Assembly (NCBI GenBank): GCA_947630825.1
Contig: CANRJA010000001.1
Coordinates: 62,001-126,000, forward strand
DNA from: an uncultured Clostridia bacterium
GTDB lineage: Bacteria; Bacillota; Clostridia; Oscillospirales; Ruminococcaceae
Direction: 5' to 3'
DNA length: 64,000 nt
Shown: positions 1-9,723 of the stretch, piece after piece
Numbering within the stretch: position 1 is the stretch's first letter
Layout of the letters: each line of letters starts with the position of its first letter
The notes under the pieces: model-generated
What the model was told of the DNA's origin: nothing
Seen by the model: the letters and a program-made list of their open reading frames with translations, nothing else
Database searches by the model: none
Program-made: the position numbers and the translations under genes

Positions 1-47
1 TAAAGAGAACATCTCATGTTACTTTGGTTCTGAAAGAAAAGGAATAA
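1..47 (+). CDS. rplV: 50S ribosomal protein L22, C-terminal end (partial)
   Basis: Only the last codons are present, reading KRTSHVTLVLKEKE then TAA at 45-47. The KRTSH(V/I)T segment is the conserved final beta-strand of L22, and L22 directly precedes S3 in the S10 operon. The gene starts before the window, so its start and length cannot be judged. Confidence 0.85.
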   Translation, partial: KRTSHVTLVLKEKE

Positions 48-67
48 GCTGAAAGAGGAGGTAAACT

Positions 68-835
68 ATGGGCCAGAAAGTAAACCCACATGGATATCGT
101 GTCGGAGTAATCAAAGATTGGGATTCCCGTTGGTTTGCGAATAAATCAACTTTCGGCGATACACTTGTAGAAGACCATAAGGTCAGAAATTATATCAAAA
201 AGACCTTATATTCAGCAGGTGTTCCACGTATCGAGATTGAGAGATTTGCAGATAAAGTAAAGATCCACATTCACTGCGCAAAGCCGGGAATGGTGATCGG
301 ACAAAAGGGAGCAACTATTGAGAAGCTTCGTCAGAAGATCGAAAAAATGATAAACAAGTCGGTTGCGATAAATATTATTGAGGTTAGACAGCCTGACTTG
401 AATGCACAGCTTGTTGCTGAAAGAATTGCTTTGGACCTTGAGAACAGAATTTCTTTCAGGAGAGCAATGAAGCAGACTATCGGCAGAGCAATGAAGTTCG
501 GAGCAAAGGGTATTAAGACAAGATGCTCGGGACGTCTTGGCGGCGCTGAAATCGCAAGAGCTGAAAGCTATCACGAGGGTACTATCCCTCTGCAGACTAT
601 CAGAGCTGATATTGATTACGGTTTTGCTGAGGCAGACACAACTTACGGAAAGATCGGAGTTAAAGTCTGGATCTATCGCGGAGAAGTTTTGAAGGGTGAG
701 GTTCCTGAAACTCAGAAGAGAGAGACAAAGGACAGACCTGAAAGAAGACGCCGCAGCAGAGGCAACGGCGACGAAAGACCAAGACGCCGCAGTGCAAGAC
801 CGAGAAACGAGAAAAAAGAAGGAGGTAACGAATAA
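68..835 (+). CDS. rpsC: 30S ribosomal protein S3
   Basis: S3 is a small-subunit head protein at the mRNA entry channel. The 255-residue product begins [14 protein letters not shown] and has the type-2 KH domain around residues 39-107 with the VIGQKG loop, followed by the conserved C-terminal S3 domain. The last 35 or so residues form a very basic Arg-rich tail, which makes the protein longer than the roughly 218 residues of Bacillus S3. The ATG follows a strong GAGGAGG ribosome-binding site. The stop codon overlaps the rplP start (TAATG), so translation of the two is probably coupled. Confidence 0.98.
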   Translation: MGQKVNPHGYRVGVIKDWDSRWFANKSTFGDTLVEDHKVRNYIKKTLYSAGVPRIEIERFADKVKIHIHCAKPGMVIGQKGATIEKLRQKIEKMINKSVAINIIEVRQPDLNAQLVAERIALDLENRISFRRAMKQTIGRAMKFGAKGIKTRCSGRLGGAEIARAESYHEGTIPLQTIRADIDYGFAEADTTYGKIGVKVWIYRGEVLKGEVPETQKRETKDRPERRRRSRGNGDERPRRRSARPRNEKKEGGNE

Positions 836-1266
836 TGCTACTTCCAAAGAGAGTAAAACATCGTAAACAGCACAGAGGACGCATGACAGGTAAGGCGTAC
901 CGCGGAAATAAGGTAACAAACGGTGATTACGGCTTACAGGCTCTTGAGCCTGCATGGATTACTTCAAACCAAATAGAGTCAGCCCGTATCGCTATGACAA
1001 GATATATAAAGCGTGGCGGACAGGTTTGGATAAAGATCTTCCCGGATAAGCCTGTTACAAAGAAGCCTTTGGAAACTCGTATGGGTAAAGGTAAAGGAGC
1101 TCCCGAGTATTGGGTAGCGGTTGTTAAGCCCGGAAGAGTTATGTTTGAGATAGAAGGCGTTTCGGAGGAGATTGCAAGAGAGGCTATGCGTCTTGCATCG
1201 CACAAGCTTCCGATAAAGTGTAAGTTTATAGCTAAAGAAACTCAAGAAACGGGTGGTGAGCAATAA
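835..1266 (+). CDS. rplP: 50S ribosomal protein L16
   Basis: L16 lies near the peptidyl-transferase centre and the A-site tRNA. The 143-residue protein starts [17 protein letters not shown] and carries the conserved [17 protein letters not shown] segment around residues 80-98, with the length typical of bacterial L16. Its ATG overlaps the rpsC stop and its stop overlaps the rpmC start, so it is tightly coupled inside the S10 operon. Confidence 0.98.
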   Translation: MLLPKRVKHRKQHRGRMTGKAYRGNKVTNGDYGLQALEPAWITSNQIESARIAMTRYIKRGGQVWIKIFPDKPVTKKPLETRMGKGKGAPEYWVAVVKPGRVMFEIEGVSEEIAREAMRLASHKLPIKCKFIAKETQETGGEQ

Positions 1267-1463
1267 TGAAAGCAAGTGAAATCAGAGATTTATCAACGCA
1301 AGAGCTTAACGAGAAATTGGCTGAGTTAAAGCAGGAGCTTTTTAACCTTCGTTTTCAGCATGCTATCAACCAGCTTGACAATCCTATGAGAATGAAGGCA
1401 GTCAAGAGGGATATTGCTCGTGTTAAGACATTCATTCGTAAACAAGAGTCCAGCGAAGAATAA
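1266..1463 (+). CDS. rpmC: 50S ribosomal protein L29
   Basis: L29 is a small helical hairpin protein at the polypeptide exit tunnel, where it helps form the docking site for trigger factor and SRP. The 65-residue product has the family pattern: an N-terminal [14 protein letters not shown] helix, a central LFNLRFQHA segment, and IARVKTFIRKQE at the end. It overlaps rplP by one base and sits between rplP and rpsQ as in most bacteria. Confidence 0.97.
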   Translation: MKASEIRDLSTQELNEKLAELKQELFNLRFQHAINQLDNPMRMKAVKRDIARVKTFIRKQESSEE

Positions 1464-1481
1464 TTAAGAGGAGGATTAACT

Positions 1482-1739
1482 GTGAGCGAAAGAAATCTTA
1501 GAAAAACAAGAGTAGGAAAAGTTGTTTCAAACAAGATGGATAAGACAATAGTTGTCGCTATCGAGGATAAGGTTCAACATCCGCTTTATAAGAAAATCAT
1601 TAACAGAACTTTGAAGCTGAAAGCGCATGACGAGAACAACGTCTGCAAAATAGGAGACGTGGTTGAGGTTATGGAAACACGTCCTCTGTCTAAGGATAAG
1701 AGATGGCGTTTGGTTAAGGTTCTGGAAGAAGTTAAGTAG
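1482..1739 (+). CDS. rpsQ: 30S ribosomal protein S17
   Basis: S17 is a primary 16S rRNA-binding OB-fold protein. The 85 residues include the signature [21 protein letters not shown] and the central [19 protein letters not shown]. It starts with GTG, preceded by GAGGA. The 72 bases to the next gene hold a short inverted repeat (AAGAGAAATTCTCTT) but no terminator, so the operon continues. Confidence 0.97.
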   Translation: MSERNLRKTRVGKVVSNKMDKTIVVAIEDKVQHPLYKKIINRTLKLKAHDENNVCKIGDVVEVMETRPLSKDKRWRLVKVLEEVK

Positions 1740-1811
1740 TAATAGTAAGTAGGTTGAAAAAGAGAAATTCTCTTAATTTAGACCTTTTAAGTTTGAAAGG
1801 AGGAACGCACT

Positions 1812-2180
1812 GTGATACAAATGCAAACTTCACTAAAGGTTGCTGATAACACCGGAGCAAAAGAGCTTATGTGTATCAGAGTTTTAGGCGGAACACGCAG
1901 AAGATATGCAAACATCGGTGACGTAGTTGTTGCTTCGGTTAAAAAAGCAACACCGGGCGGCGTTGTTAAAAAAGGCGATGTAGTTAAAGCAGTTATCGTT
2001 CGTTCAGCAAAGGGTCTTCGTCGTGAGGATGGAACCTACATCCGTTTCGATGAAAACGCTGCTGTAATTATAAAAGAAGATCAGAATCCAAGAGGTACCC
2101 GTATCTTTGGACCGGTAGCCAGAGAGCTTCGTGATAAGAACTATATGAAGATCTTATCTCTTGCTCCTGAAGTATTATAA
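1812..2180 (+). CDS. rplN: 50S ribosomal protein L14
   Basis: L14 contacts 16S rRNA across the subunit interface (bridge B8). The 122 residues match the family along their length: [18 protein letters not shown] at the N-terminus, then [19 protein letters not shown] and GPVARELR near the end. Translation starts at GTG 1812, eight or so bases after AAAGGAGG. It is the first gene of the classical spc section. Confidence 0.98.
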   Translation: MIQMQTSLKVADNTGAKELMCIRVLGGTRRRYANIGDVVVASVKKATPGGVVKKGDVVKAVIVRSAKGLRREDGTYIRFDENAAVIIKEDQNPRGTRIFGPVARELRDKNYMKILSLAPEVL

Positions 2181-2195
2181 TGGAGGGCGGTTAGA

Positions 2196-2519
2196 ATGAA
2201 TAAATTACACATCAAAACCGGCGACACCGTTATTGTTCTTTCAGGAAAAGAGAGAGGCAAAAAGGGAAAGGTACTCGCTGTATCTCCTAAGGAGTCAAAG
2301 GTTATTATTGAAGGCGTAAATATGTGCACAAAGCACGTTAAGCCAAGAAGACAAGGCGAGGCAGGCGGAATAGTTAAGGCTGAGGCTGCAATGTACGCTT
2401 GCAAGGTTCAGGCAGTTTGTCCAAAATGCGGAAAGCCGACCCGTATCGGACATAAGATTTTGGACGACGGCTCAAAGGTTAGAGTTTGCAGAAATGCAGA
2501 CTGCCGTGAAGAGTTTTAA
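2196..2519 (+). CDS. rplX: 50S ribosomal protein L24
   Basis: L24 is one of two assembly-initiator proteins of the 50S subunit. The 107-residue protein carries the KOW motif in its first 35 residues (KTGDTVIVLSGKERGKKGKV). Its C-terminal half contains a four-cysteine set (CPKCGK and CRNADC), typical of the zinc-ribbon form of L24 found in many Firmicutes. A good GGAGG site precedes the ATG, 15 bases after rplN. Confidence 0.97.
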   Translation: MNKLHIKTGDTVIVLSGKERGKKGKVLAVSPKESKVIIEGVNMCTKHVKPRRQGEAGGIVKAEAAMYACKVQAVCPKCGKPTRIGHKILDDGSKVRVCRNADCREEF

Positions 2520-2532
2520 GGAGGAGTAAACG

Positions 2533-3075
2533 ATGGCTAGACTTAAAGACGAGTATGTTAGCAGCGTAGCTCCTGCTATGATGAAAAAATTCGGCTACAA
2601 AAACGTAATGCAAATACCAAAGCTTGATAAGGTCGTTATCAACGTAGGCTGCGGAGAGGCTAAGGACAATTCAAAGGTCGTTGACGCAGTTATGGCTGAC
2701 TTAGCGGCAATCACAGGTCAAAAGCCTATAGTTTGCAAGGCTAAGAAATCTGTTGCAAACTTCAAGCTTAGAGAAGGACAGATTATCGGAGTTAAGGTAA
2801 CCTTGAGAGCAGAAAGAATGTACGAATTCGTTGACAGACTATTTAACGTAGCATTTCCGCGTGTTCGTGACTTCAGAGGAATTAATCCTAACTCGTTCGA
2901 CGGAAGAGGAAACTACTCAACAGGTGTTAAAGAGCAGCTTATCTTCCCAGAGATCGAGTATGATAAAATCGACAAGGTTCGTGGTATGGATATCAACTTT
3001 ATCACTACTGCAAAAACTGATGAAGAAGCTAAGGAGCTGTTAACATTACTGGGCGCTCCGTTCGCTGACAGGTAA
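2533..3075 (+). CDS. rplE: 50S ribosomal protein L5
   Basis: L5 binds 5S rRNA and contacts P-site tRNA in the central protuberance. The 180 residues include the conserved [37 protein letters not shown] and [18 protein letters not shown] segments. Length is normal for the family (about 179). The ATG follows AAGGAGG and lies 13 bases after rplX. Confidence 0.98.
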   Translation: MARLKDEYVSSVAPAMMKKFGYKNVMQIPKLDKVVINVGCGEAKDNSKVVDAVMADLAAITGQKPIVCKAKKSVANFKLREGQIIGVKVTLRAERMYEFVDRLFNVAFPRVRDFRGINPNSFDGRGNYSTGVKEQLIFPEIEYDKIDKVRGMDINFITTAKTDEEAKELLTLLGAPFADR

Positions 3076-3094
3076 GAAAGAGGAGGAAATTAAT

Positions 3095-3280
3095 ATGGCA
3101 AAGAAGGCTATGAAAAACAAACAGCAATTACCGCCAAAGTATTCCACTCGAGCTTACAACAGATGTAAAATCTGTGGAAGACCTCACGCTTATCTCAGAA
3201 AGTTCGGCATCTGCCGTATCTGCTTCAGAGAGCTAGCGCACAAAGGTCAGATCCCGGGTGTAAAAAAGGCAAGTTGGTAA
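3095..3280 (+). CDS. rpsN: 30S ribosomal protein S14, zinc-binding short form
   Basis: S14 is a late-assembling protein of the 30S head. The 61-residue product carries the two zinc-binding pairs CKIC and CRIC (CxxC-x12-CxxC), which marks the short zinc-dependent S14Z form rather than the roughly 90-residue zinc-free paralogue. The C-terminus [11 protein letters not shown] is the standard ending. It starts 19 bases after rplE with an AGAGGAGG site. Confidence 0.97.
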   Translation: MAKKAMKNKQQLPPKYSTRAYNRCKICGRPHAYLRKFGICRICFRELAHKGQIPGVKKASW

Positions 3281-3310
3281 AGAACATTCATTTAAAGGAG
3301 GTTAACTGCA

Positions 3311-3709
3311 ATGCAAATTACTGATACAATAGCTGATTTATTGACCAGAATTCGTAATGCAAGTTCTGCGAAGCACGCAACAGTTGACATTCCTGCATCG
3401 AAAATGAAGAAGGCTATCACACAGATCCTTGTTGACGAGGGTTACATTTCAGGCTTTCAATTCATTGAAGACGAAAAGCAGGGTATCATTAGAATTACTC
3501 TAAAATATGACGAGAACAACACACCGGTTATTTCAGGACTTAGAAGAGTATCAAAGCCGGGCTTGAGAATTTATTCAAGCTGCGAGGATATGCCAAAGGT
3601 AATGAAAGGACTCGGAGTAGCAATCATCTCAACATCAAAGGGAATTGTTACTGACAAGAAGGCAAGAGAGCTTAATGTCGGTGGAGAAGTTCTTGCATTT
3701 GTCTGGTAA
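3311..3709 (+). CDS. rpsH: 30S ribosomal protein S8
   Basis: S8 binds helix 21 of 16S rRNA. In Escherichia coli its mRNA target in the spc operon mediates feedback; no such mimic was identified here. The 132 residues begin [17 protein letters not shown] and end with the conserved [16 protein letters not shown] strong AAAGGAGG precedes the ATG. Confidence 0.98.
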   Translation: MQITDTIADLLTRIRNASSAKHATVDIPASKMKKAITQILVDEGYISGFQFIEDEKQGIIRITLKYDENNTPVISGLRRVSKPGLRIYSSCEDMPKVMKGLGVAIISTSKGIVTDKKARELNVGGEVLAFVW

Positions 3710-3721
3710 GGAGGAACAGTT

Positions 3722-4273
3722 ATGTCGAGAATAGGTATTAAACCAATAAGTGTTCCTGCCGGAGTAGACGTAAGTATTGCTGATGGTAATGTAGTTACTG
3801 TTAAAGGCGCTAAGGGAACATTGGTAAAAACATTTCACAAGGATATGATAATTACCCTTGAGAACAATGAGATCAAAGTAAGCCGTCCTTCAGAGGACAA
3901 AAAGCACAAGTCGCTTCACGGCTTGACAAGAACACTTATCGCAAATATGGTCGAGGGTGTTTTAAACGGTTATTCAAAGACACTTGTAATCGAAGGTGTT
4001 GGATACAGAGCGGCAAAACAAGGCAGAGACCTTGTTATGAATCTCGGTTATTCACATCAAGTAGTGGTTCCTGAGACCGATGACGTAAAAATCGAGGTTA
4101 CAAACCCGAACACGATAGTAGTTTCAGGCGCCGACAAGCAAGCGGTTGGTCAGTTCGCTAGCGAAATCCGCGAAAAGCGTCCGCCGGAGCCTTATAAGGG
4201 TAAGGGAATTCGTTATGAAAACGAAAGAATTATCCGTAAAGAAGGTAAAGCCGGTAAGGGTGCAAAATCTTAG
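3722..4273 (+). CDS. rplF: 50S ribosomal protein L6
   Basis: L6 lies near the sarcin-ricin loop and the GTPase-associated region. The 183-residue protein starts MSRIGIKPISVPAGV and has the tandem-duplicated L6 fold. The KGVGIRY-like signature is present as PYKGKGIRYENE around residues 157-168. A GGAGGA site sits between the rpsH stop and this ATG. Confidence 0.98.
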   Translation: MSRIGIKPISVPAGVDVSIADGNVVTVKGAKGTLVKTFHKDMIITLENNEIKVSRPSEDKKHKSLHGLTRTLIANMVEGVLNGYSKTLVIEGVGYRAAKQGRDLVMNLGYSHQVVVPETDDVKIEVTNPNTIVVSGADKQAVGQFASEIREKRPPEPYKGKGIRYENERIIRKEGKAGKGAKS

Positions 4274-4291
4274 TAAGGGAGTGTTCACACT

Positions 4292-4651
4292 ATGGTTAAA
4301 AAGATTGACAGGGCAAAAGCCAGAAACAAAAGACACCAGAGGCTCCGCAACAAGGTTTCGGGAACTCCTGAGTGTCCGCGTCTAAGTGTATTCCGCTCCT
4401 CAAAGCATATATATGCACAAATTATCGACGACGTAAACGGCGTTACACTCGCTGCAGCATCAAGTCTCGACAAGGGGTTTGACGGAAACGGCGGCAACGC
4501 AGAGGGCGCAAAGAAGGTCGGCGAGGCTGTTGCCAAGGCTGCTTTGGATAAGAAAATCGAAAATGTCGTATTCGACAGAGGCGGTTATCTATATCACGGA
4601 AGAGTTAAGGAATTAGCTGAAGGAGCTCGTGAGGGCGGTCTGAAATTCTAA
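4292..4651 (+). CDS. rplR: 50S ribosomal protein L18
   Basis: L18 binds 5S rRNA together with L5. The 119 residues end with the family signature [24 protein letters not shown], preceded by the [17 protein letters not shown] strand. It is co-directional with rplF. The gap of about 70 bases to rpsE contains a weak stem (ACAAAG/CTTTGT) without a T-tract. Confidence 0.98.
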   Translation: MVKKIDRAKARNKRHQRLRNKVSGTPECPRLSVFRSSKHIYAQIIDDVNGVTLAAASSLDKGFDGNGGNAEGAKKVGEAVAKAALDKKIENVVFDRGGYLYHGRVKELAEGAREGGLKF

Positions 4652-4723
4652 GCAGATTCAGATTCATTTGTGCAGACAAAGTAAATTACACGCTTTGTTT
4701 AAGTTTTAAAGGAGGTTATACTT

Positions 4724-5224
4724 TTGGCTTTAATAGATGCTTCAACACTGGAACTGAGTGAAAAGGTAGTTTCCATTAACAGAGTATCAAAAACTGTTAA
4801 GGGCGGCCGTATAATGAAATTTTCGGCGCTCGTTGTTGTCGGAGACGGAAACGGCATAGTAGGTTTTGGTATGGGTAAGTCTTCCGAAGTTCCTGACGCT
4901 ATCCGCAAGGGAATTGAAGACGCAAAGAAAAACCTTATTAGAATTTCACTCAGAGGAACAACAATTCCACACGAAATCGTCGGCGCTTTTGGTGCGGGCA
5001 GGGTTTTGTTGAAGCCGGCTGCTCCCGGTACGGGAGTTATCGCAGGCGGACCTGTCAGAGCCGTTGTGGAAATGGCAGGAATAAAGGATATCAGAACAAA
5101 ATCGCTTCGTTCTAATAATCCATGTAATGTAGTAAGAGCTACAATAAACGGTTTAGCTTCAGTCAAGTCAGCAGAAGAGGTTGCTGCAAAGAGAGGCAAG
5201 ACGGTTAAAGAAATATTAGGCTAA
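4724..5224 (+). CDS. rpsE: 30S ribosomal protein S5
   Basis: S5 takes part in decoding fidelity and the mRNA-entry helicase activity of the 30S subunit. The 166-residue protein has the N-terminal dsRNA-binding fold with [22 protein letters not shown] (residues about 21-42) and the C-terminal S5 fold. The start is TTG at 4724, chosen because AAAGGAGG lies seven or so bases upstream and the reading frame begins ALIDAS, as in other clostridial S5 proteins. Confidence 0.97.
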   Translation: MALIDASTLELSEKVVSINRVSKTVKGGRIMKFSALVVVGDGNGIVGFGMGKSSEVPDAIRKGIEDAKKNLIRISLRGTTIPHEIVGAFGAGRVLLKPAAPGTGVIAGGPVRAVVEMAGIKDIRTKSLRSNNPCNVVRATINGLASVKSAEEVAAKRGKTVKEILG

Positions 5225-5238
5225 GGAGGAATAAAGCA

Positions 5239-5418
5239 ATGGCAAATCTGAAAATAACATTAGTTAAAAGTCTTATAAGAACGAAAAAAGACCAAATTGC
5301 TACCGCTCATTCTCTTGGTCTGAGAAAAATCGGTGCGGAAACAATTCAACCTGATAACGCACAGACACAAGGTAAGATTAAGAAAATTAGTCACCTTATA
5401 AAAGTAACCGAAGCGTAA
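5239..5418 (+). CDS. rpmD: 50S ribosomal protein L30
   Basis: This 59-residue gene lies between rpsE and rplO. The product begins [19 protein letters not shown] and continues with the diagnostic [17 protein letters not shown]. Length and position match bacterial L30. The ATG follows AAGGAGGA, and the TAA is at 5416-5418. Confidence 0.95.
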   Translation: MANLKITLVKSLIRTKKDQIATAHSLGLRKIGAETIQPDNAQTQGKIKKISHLIKVTEA

Positions 5419-5439
5419 TGCAAGGAGGTGCGTATAAAA

Positions 5440-5880
5440 ATGAAATTGCACGAATTATCACCAAACGCAGGTTCTAATAAGGAAAGAAAGCGTATTGGTA
5501 GAGGACATGGCTCAGGTCAGGGAAAAACTGCCGGCAAGGGACACAAGGGTCAGAAGGCTCGTTCAGGCGGCGGCGTTAGACCGGGCTTTGAGGGCGGTCA
5601 AATGCCATTGACCCAAAGAATACCTAAGCGTGGGTTTAATAATATATTTGCAGATAAGGTAGTTGCTTTAAATGTTTCTGATTTGGAAAGATTTAACGAC
5701 GGAATTACTGTAGATGCTGAGATTCTTGAAGCAGCCGGACTTGTAAAAGGCAAGTATGATAAAATAAAGATTCTCGGAAACGGTGAGATTACTAAAAACC
5801 TGACCGTTAAGGCAAACGCTTTTTCAGCCAGCGCTAAGGAAAAAATCGAAAAAGCCGGCGGAAAGGCTGAGGTGATGTAA
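5440..5880 (+). CDS. rplO: 50S ribosomal protein L15
   Basis: L15 is a late 50S assembly protein with a long glycine- and basic-rich N-terminal extension, seen here as [20 protein letters not shown] around residues 23-42. The start was placed at ATG 5440 (MKLHELSP), the normal L15 N-terminus. An in-frame GTG at 5428 lies inside the AAGGAGG ribosome-binding site and is therefore unlikely. Length is 146 residues, as expected. Confidence 0.97.
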   Translation: MKLHELSPNAGSNKERKRIGRGHGSGQGKTAGKGHKGQKARSGGGVRPGFEGGQMPLTQRIPKRGFNNIFADKVVALNVSDLERFNDGITVDAEILEAAGLVKGKYDKIKILGNGEITKNLTVKANAFSASAKEKIEKAGGKAEVM

Positions 5881-5881
5881 G

Positions 5882-7201
5882 GTGTTAGAGGTTTTAAGAA
5901 ATGCCTGGAAAGTGACGGATTTAAGAAAGAAAATTCTATTCACTCTTCTAATTATAATAATTTACAGAATAGGCGGATCAATACCTGTTCCGTTTCTGGA
6001 TCAAGCTGCGTTGGCTTCCTGGTTTCAGGACACTTCAACCAGCGGTAACTTTTTCAACTATTTGAATATCCTGTCAGGAGGTAACTTCTCAAAGGCTACC
6101 TTACTTGCATTGTCTATCTCACCTTATATCAATGCGCAGATCATCATTCAGCTTCTGACTTACGCTATCCCTCCTCTGGAGAGGCTGTCAAAAGAAGGCG
6201 AAGAAGGAAGAAAGAAAATCAACAAGATAACAAGGTACACGTCATTCGGAATTGCAATATTCCAAGCATGGGCTTATTATCTGACGCTAAAGAATTCAGC
6301 CGAAGCTTTGGTTTATACAACAGGCTGGAAAAAGCTGTTCGCAGAAATCATTATCATTGCCTGCTTTACAGCAGGTGCGTCGCTTATCATATGGCTCGGT
6401 GACGAGATAAATGAAAAGGGTATCGGAAACGGTATTTCAATGATACTTTTTGCCGGTATCGTTGCAAGAGGACCTGCCGCTGTAGGAACTCTTATTGAGC
6501 TTTTCAAAACAGGCGAGCTAAGATATATGATACTTGTACCGATAGTAATAGTTATCTTCATAGCAATGATCGCATTCATTATCTTTATGGATAATGCAGA
6601 GAGAAGAATTCCAATCCAGTATGCTAAGCGTGTTGTCGGAAGAAAAATGTACGGAGGACAAAGCTCGTTCATTCCAATCAAGGTTGCAATGTCGGGAGTT
6701 CTTCCTATCATCTTCGCAATGTCGTTTATGTCATTGCCGTCAACGCTTGAGCTATTTATAGCAAAACCAACCGATCCGACAGGATTTTGGCAGAATTTCT
6801 ATGTTAAATTGCTAGACTGGTTCAGCTATGATAGTTTGGTATACGCTGTGATTTATTTCTTGTTGATTATCGGATTTAACTACTTCTATGTTTCAATGCA
6901 GTACAATCCTGTTGAGATCGCAAACAATTTAAGGCAGAACAACGGCGGTATCCCGGGAATCAGACCCGGTAAGCCGACAACTACATTCATAAAGAGAGTA
7001 TTGTCAAAGATTACTCTGGTAGGAGCTGTGTTCTTAGGAATTATCGCTATCTTCCCGATATTCTTTGCTAAGTTCTCAGGCGTAGGCAGCATCGCAATGG
7101 GCGGTACGTCTATACTTATCGTTGTTTCTGTTGCGCTCGAGACTGTTCGTACTTTAGAATCACAAATGATGATGCGTCATCACAAGGGATTCCTTGAATA
7201 A
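5882..7201 (+). CDS. secY: Protein translocase subunit SecY
   Basis: SecY is the channel subunit of the Sec translocon in the cytoplasmic membrane. The 439-residue product starts with GTG 5882 right after the rplO stop. It has about ten predicted membrane segments, the plug/TM2 region with the conserved ALSISPYINAQIIIQLL, and the cytoplasmic C5 loop with PIQYAKRVVGRKMYGGQSSFIP. It is embedded in the spc operon between rplO and adk, the classical Gram-positive position. Confidence 0.98.
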   Translation: MLEVLRNAWKVTDLRKKILFTLLIIIIYRIGGSIPVPFLDQAALASWFQDTSTSGNFFNYLNILSGGNFSKATLLALSISPYINAQIIIQLLTYAIPPLERLSKEGEEGRKKINKITRYTSFGIAIFQAWAYYLTLKNSAEALVYTTGWKKLFAEIIIIACFTAGASLIIWLGDEINEKGIGNGISMILFAGIVARGPAAVGTLIELFKTGELRYMILVPIVIVIFIAMIAFIIFMDNAERRIPIQYAKRVVGRKMYGGQSSFIPIKVAMSGVLPIIFAMSFMSLPSTLELFIAKPTDPTGFWQNFYVKLLDWFSYDSLVYAVIYFLLIIGFNYFYVSMQYNPVEIANNLRQNNGGIPGIRPGKPTTTFIKRVLSKITLVGAVFLGIIAIFPIFFAKFSGVGSIAMGGTSILIVVSVALETVRTLESQMMMRHHKGFLE

Positions 7202-7226
7202 GAATTATCAGGAGTAGTGGTTATCT

Positions 7227-7859
7227 ATGAATTTGATTTTATTAGGAGCTCCGGGAGCAGGTAAGGGTACTCAGGCTGAGGTTATATGCAAGGCTTTGAA
7301 TATTCCTACCATCTCGACCGGAAATATGCTCAGGGAAGCTGTTAAAAACGGAACAAAGAGCGGTCTTGAAGCAAAGAGCTTTATGGACAGCGGTAAGCTG
7401 GTCCCTGACGAAGTAGTTATAGGAATTCTTAAAGATAGAATTGCCGAAGACGACTGCAAAAACGGTTTCATACTCGACGGTTTTCCCAGAACAGTTCCGC
7501 AGGCAGAGGCTCTTGACAATATGGGCGTTGCAATTGATAAGGTCGTTGAAATCTATGTTCCCGATGAGAAGATAAAGCAGAGGCTTTCAGGCAGAAGAGT
7601 CTGCGAGCGCTGCGGAAATTCTTATCACGTTGATTTCAAGCCTACAAAGGTAGATGGTGTTTGCGACGCTTGCGGCGGTAAGACTGTTATCCGCAAGGAC
7701 GACGAGCCTGAGACGGTAAACAACAGACTTGCAATATACCACGAGCAGACAGCTCCTTTAAAGGGTTATTACGAGAAGCAGGGAAAGCTTGTAACTGTTG
7801 AGGGACAGGAAGAGGTTTCAGAGACTTCAAAGTTTACTCTTGCTGCTATTGAGGCGTAA
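7227..7859 (+). CDS. adk: Adenylate kinase
   Basis: It catalyses AMP + ATP to 2 ADP. The N-terminal P-loop [10 protein letters not shown] (residues 7-16), the [14 protein letters not shown]-binding helix and the GRR motif of the LID are all present. The LID is the long zinc-binding form, with CERC near residue 128 and CDAC about 16 residues later, typical of Gram-positive Adk. At 210 residues it is standard length. It is transcribed with secY and map in the spc operon. Confidence 0.97.
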   Translation: MNLILLGAPGAGKGTQAEVICKALNIPTISTGNMLREAVKNGTKSGLEAKSFMDSGKLVPDEVVIGILKDRIAEDDCKNGFILDGFPRTVPQAEALDNMGVAIDKVVEIYVPDEKIKQRLSGRRVCERCGNSYHVDFKPTKVDGVCDACGGKTVIRKDDEPETVNNRLAIYHEQTAPLKGYYEKQGKLVTVEGQEEVSETSKFTLAAIEA

Positions 7860-7862
7860 TCA

Positions 7863-8612
7863 ATGTTGTATATTAAATCAGACAGCGATATTGAAAAGAT
7901 GAAGAAGGCAGGGAAAATCACTGCCGGAGCATTAAAAATTGCCGGAGAGTCGATAAAAGCGGGAATGACCACCAAAGAGCTTGACAAGGTCATTCACAGG
8001 TATATAACGTCGCACGGGGCGGTTCCGTCGTTTTTGGGATACGGCGGGTTTCCGGCGTCAGCTTGCATATCTGTAAATGACGAGGTCATTCACGGCATTC
8101 CCGACGGGAGAAAGATCGAAAACGGCGATATAGTTTCTGTCGATGTGGGAGCTTATATCGGAGGCTTTCACGGAGACAGTGCAAAAACCTTTGCGGTCGG
8201 AGAGATATCTGATGAAGCAAAGGCGCTTATGAAGTCGACTGAGGAGAGCTTATATCTTGCAATAGATATGGCAAAGCCGGGTATCAGGCTCGGCGATATC
8301 GGTCATGCTATTCAGAAGCATAATGAGGACAACGGATACAGTGTTGTTAAAGAGTTTGTAGGTCACGGCGTGGGCAAAAATCTTCACGAAGACCCCGAAG
8401 TGCCGAATTTCGGCAGAGAGGGACATGGTTTGCGTTTGGTTTCTGGTATGGTTATAGCTATAGAGCCTATGATAAATTTAGGAACTGCTAATGTAAAGGT
8501 CATGCCGAACGACTGGACTGTTAAGACAACGGACGGTTCGCTGTCGGCTCACTTTGAGCATACAATCGCTATCACTGATAACGGCGCGGTCATTTTGACG
8601 CAAGCCGATTAA
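7863..8612 (+). CDS. map: Methionine aminopeptidase, type I
   Basis: It removes the initiator methionine from nascent proteins. The 249-residue protein lacks a zinc-finger extension and has the pita-bread fold metal ligands: D in DVGAYIGGFHGDSAKTF (two Asp), H in EFVGHGVGKNLHEDP, E in AIEPM, and E in FEHTIAIT near the C-terminus. It starts four bases after the adk stop, so it is co-translated or closely coupled. Confidence 0.97.
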   Translation: MLYIKSDSDIEKMKKAGKITAGALKIAGESIKAGMTTKELDKVIHRYITSHGAVPSFLGYGGFPASACISVNDEVIHGIPDGRKIENGDIVSVDVGAYIGGFHGDSAKTFAVGEISDEAKALMKSTEESLYLAIDMAKPGIRLGDIGHAIQKHNEDNGYSVVKEFVGHGVGKNLHEDPEVPNFGREGHGLRLVSGMVIAIEPMINLGTANVKVMPNDWTVKTTDGSLSAHFEHTIAITDNGAVILTQAD

Positions 8613-8627
8613 TTAGGGGGCAGCGTT

Positions 8628-8882
8628 GTGGATATAAAGGTTGGCTCTGTTGTAAAGAGTTGTGCAGGTCGCGATAAAGGTTCCTTTTTCGTTGCAGTGG
8701 GAATAAGCGGCGGCTTTGTGGAGATAGCAGACGGCAAGGAGAGAAAGCTCGAAAAGCCTAAGCGGAAAAACATAAAGCACATTTCACCTACCGGCTCTTT
8801 GATTTCAATGGAAGCCTTAACAAACAAAAAACTGAGAAAGGTGCTAAATGAGTTCTCGACCCAAGAGCTCAGACAGCCGTAG
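8628..8882 (+). CDS. KOW domain RNA-binding protein (L14e/L24-like)
   Basis: The 84-residue protein begins with GTG 8628 after a GGGGG ribosome-binding site. The first 35 residues (VGSVVKSCAGRDKGSFFVAVG) form a KOW-like beta-barrel, followed by a basic KPKRKNIKHISPTG strand. Genes of this kind sit between map and infA in many Clostridia and resemble eukaryotic/archaeal L14e-type proteins. A ribosome- or rRNA-binding role is likely from context but not proven. No catalytic residues are visible. Confidence 0.8.
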   Translation: MDIKVGSVVKSCAGRDKGSFFVAVGISGGFVEIADGKERKLEKPKRKNIKHISPTGSLISMEALTNKKLRKVLNEFSTQELRQP

Positions 8883-8913
8883 CTTATTAAGGAAAGGAAG
8901 GGTGTAAACATTT

Positions 8914-9132
8914 ATGTCAAAAGAAGATGTAATAGAGGTTGAAGGTACGGTTTTAGAAGCTATGCCGAATGCTACTTTTAAAGTTGAGCTTGCAAACGGA
9001 CATCAGATTCTTGCGCACGTATCAGGAAAGCTAAGACTTAACTACATTCGTATTATTCCGGGAGATAAGGTAACGGTTGAAATGTCACCTTATGATTTAT
9101 CAAAGGGAAGAATTACCTGGAGATCAAAATAG
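8914..9132 (+). CDS. infA: Translation initiation factor IF-1
   Basis: IF-1 binds the 30S A site during initiation. The 72 residues form one S1-like OB fold: [20 protein letters not shown], then [21 protein letters not shown], ending KGRITWRSK. Length and sequence are canonical. It lies between the KOW gene and rpmJ. Confidence 0.98.
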   Translation: MSKEDVIEVEGTVLEAMPNATFKVELANGHQILAHVSGKLRLNYIRIIPGDKVTVEMSPYDLSKGRITWRSK

Positions 9133-9136
9133 GTAA

Positions 9137-9310
<174 letters not shown>

Positions 9311-9339
9311 CGAATGAATAATGGAGGTGCAGCTAAATA

Positions 9340-9708
9340 ATGGCTCGTATTGCTGGAATCGACCTTCCGAAAAATAAGAGAGTTGAAATAGGACTGACTT
9401 ATATTTACGGAATCGGTCAAAGTACCGCAACAAAAATTCTTGAGGCAACAGGAATAAATCCTGACACTAGAGTTAAGGACTTGACAGATGACGATGAATC
9501 AAAGATTCGTGACTACATCGACAAGAACCTGACAGTTGAGGGCGACCTCAGAAGAAATGTTGCATTGAACATCAAGAGATTAACAGAAATCGGTTGTTAC
9601 AGAGGACTTCGCCATCGCCGCGGACTTCCTGTAAGAGGTCAGAGAACAAAGACAAACGCAAGAACCCGTAAAGGTCCTGTAAAGACAATCGCAAATAAGA
9701 AGAAGTAA
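9340..9708 (+). CDS. rpsM: 30S ribosomal protein S13
   Basis: S13 contacts the P-site tRNA and forms inter-subunit bridges from the 30S head. The 122-residue protein starts [26 protein letters not shown]. It contains the helix-two-turn-helix region and the conserved [22 protein letters not shown] near residues 90-112. It opens the alpha-operon part (rpsM-rpsK-rpsD-rpoA-rplQ). Confidence 0.98.
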   Translation: MARIAGIDLPKNKRVEIGLTYIYGIGQSTATKILEATGINPDTRVKDLTDDDESKIRDYIDKNLTVEGDLRRNVALNIKRLTEIGCYRGLRHRRGLPVRGQRTKTNARTRKGPVKTIANKKK

Positions 9709-9723
9709 AGGAGGGTATGAACA

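Noticed and set aside
5428-5439. GTG start for rplO giving four extra residues
   Set aside because: The codon overlaps the AAGGAGG site, and family members start MKLHEL at 5440.
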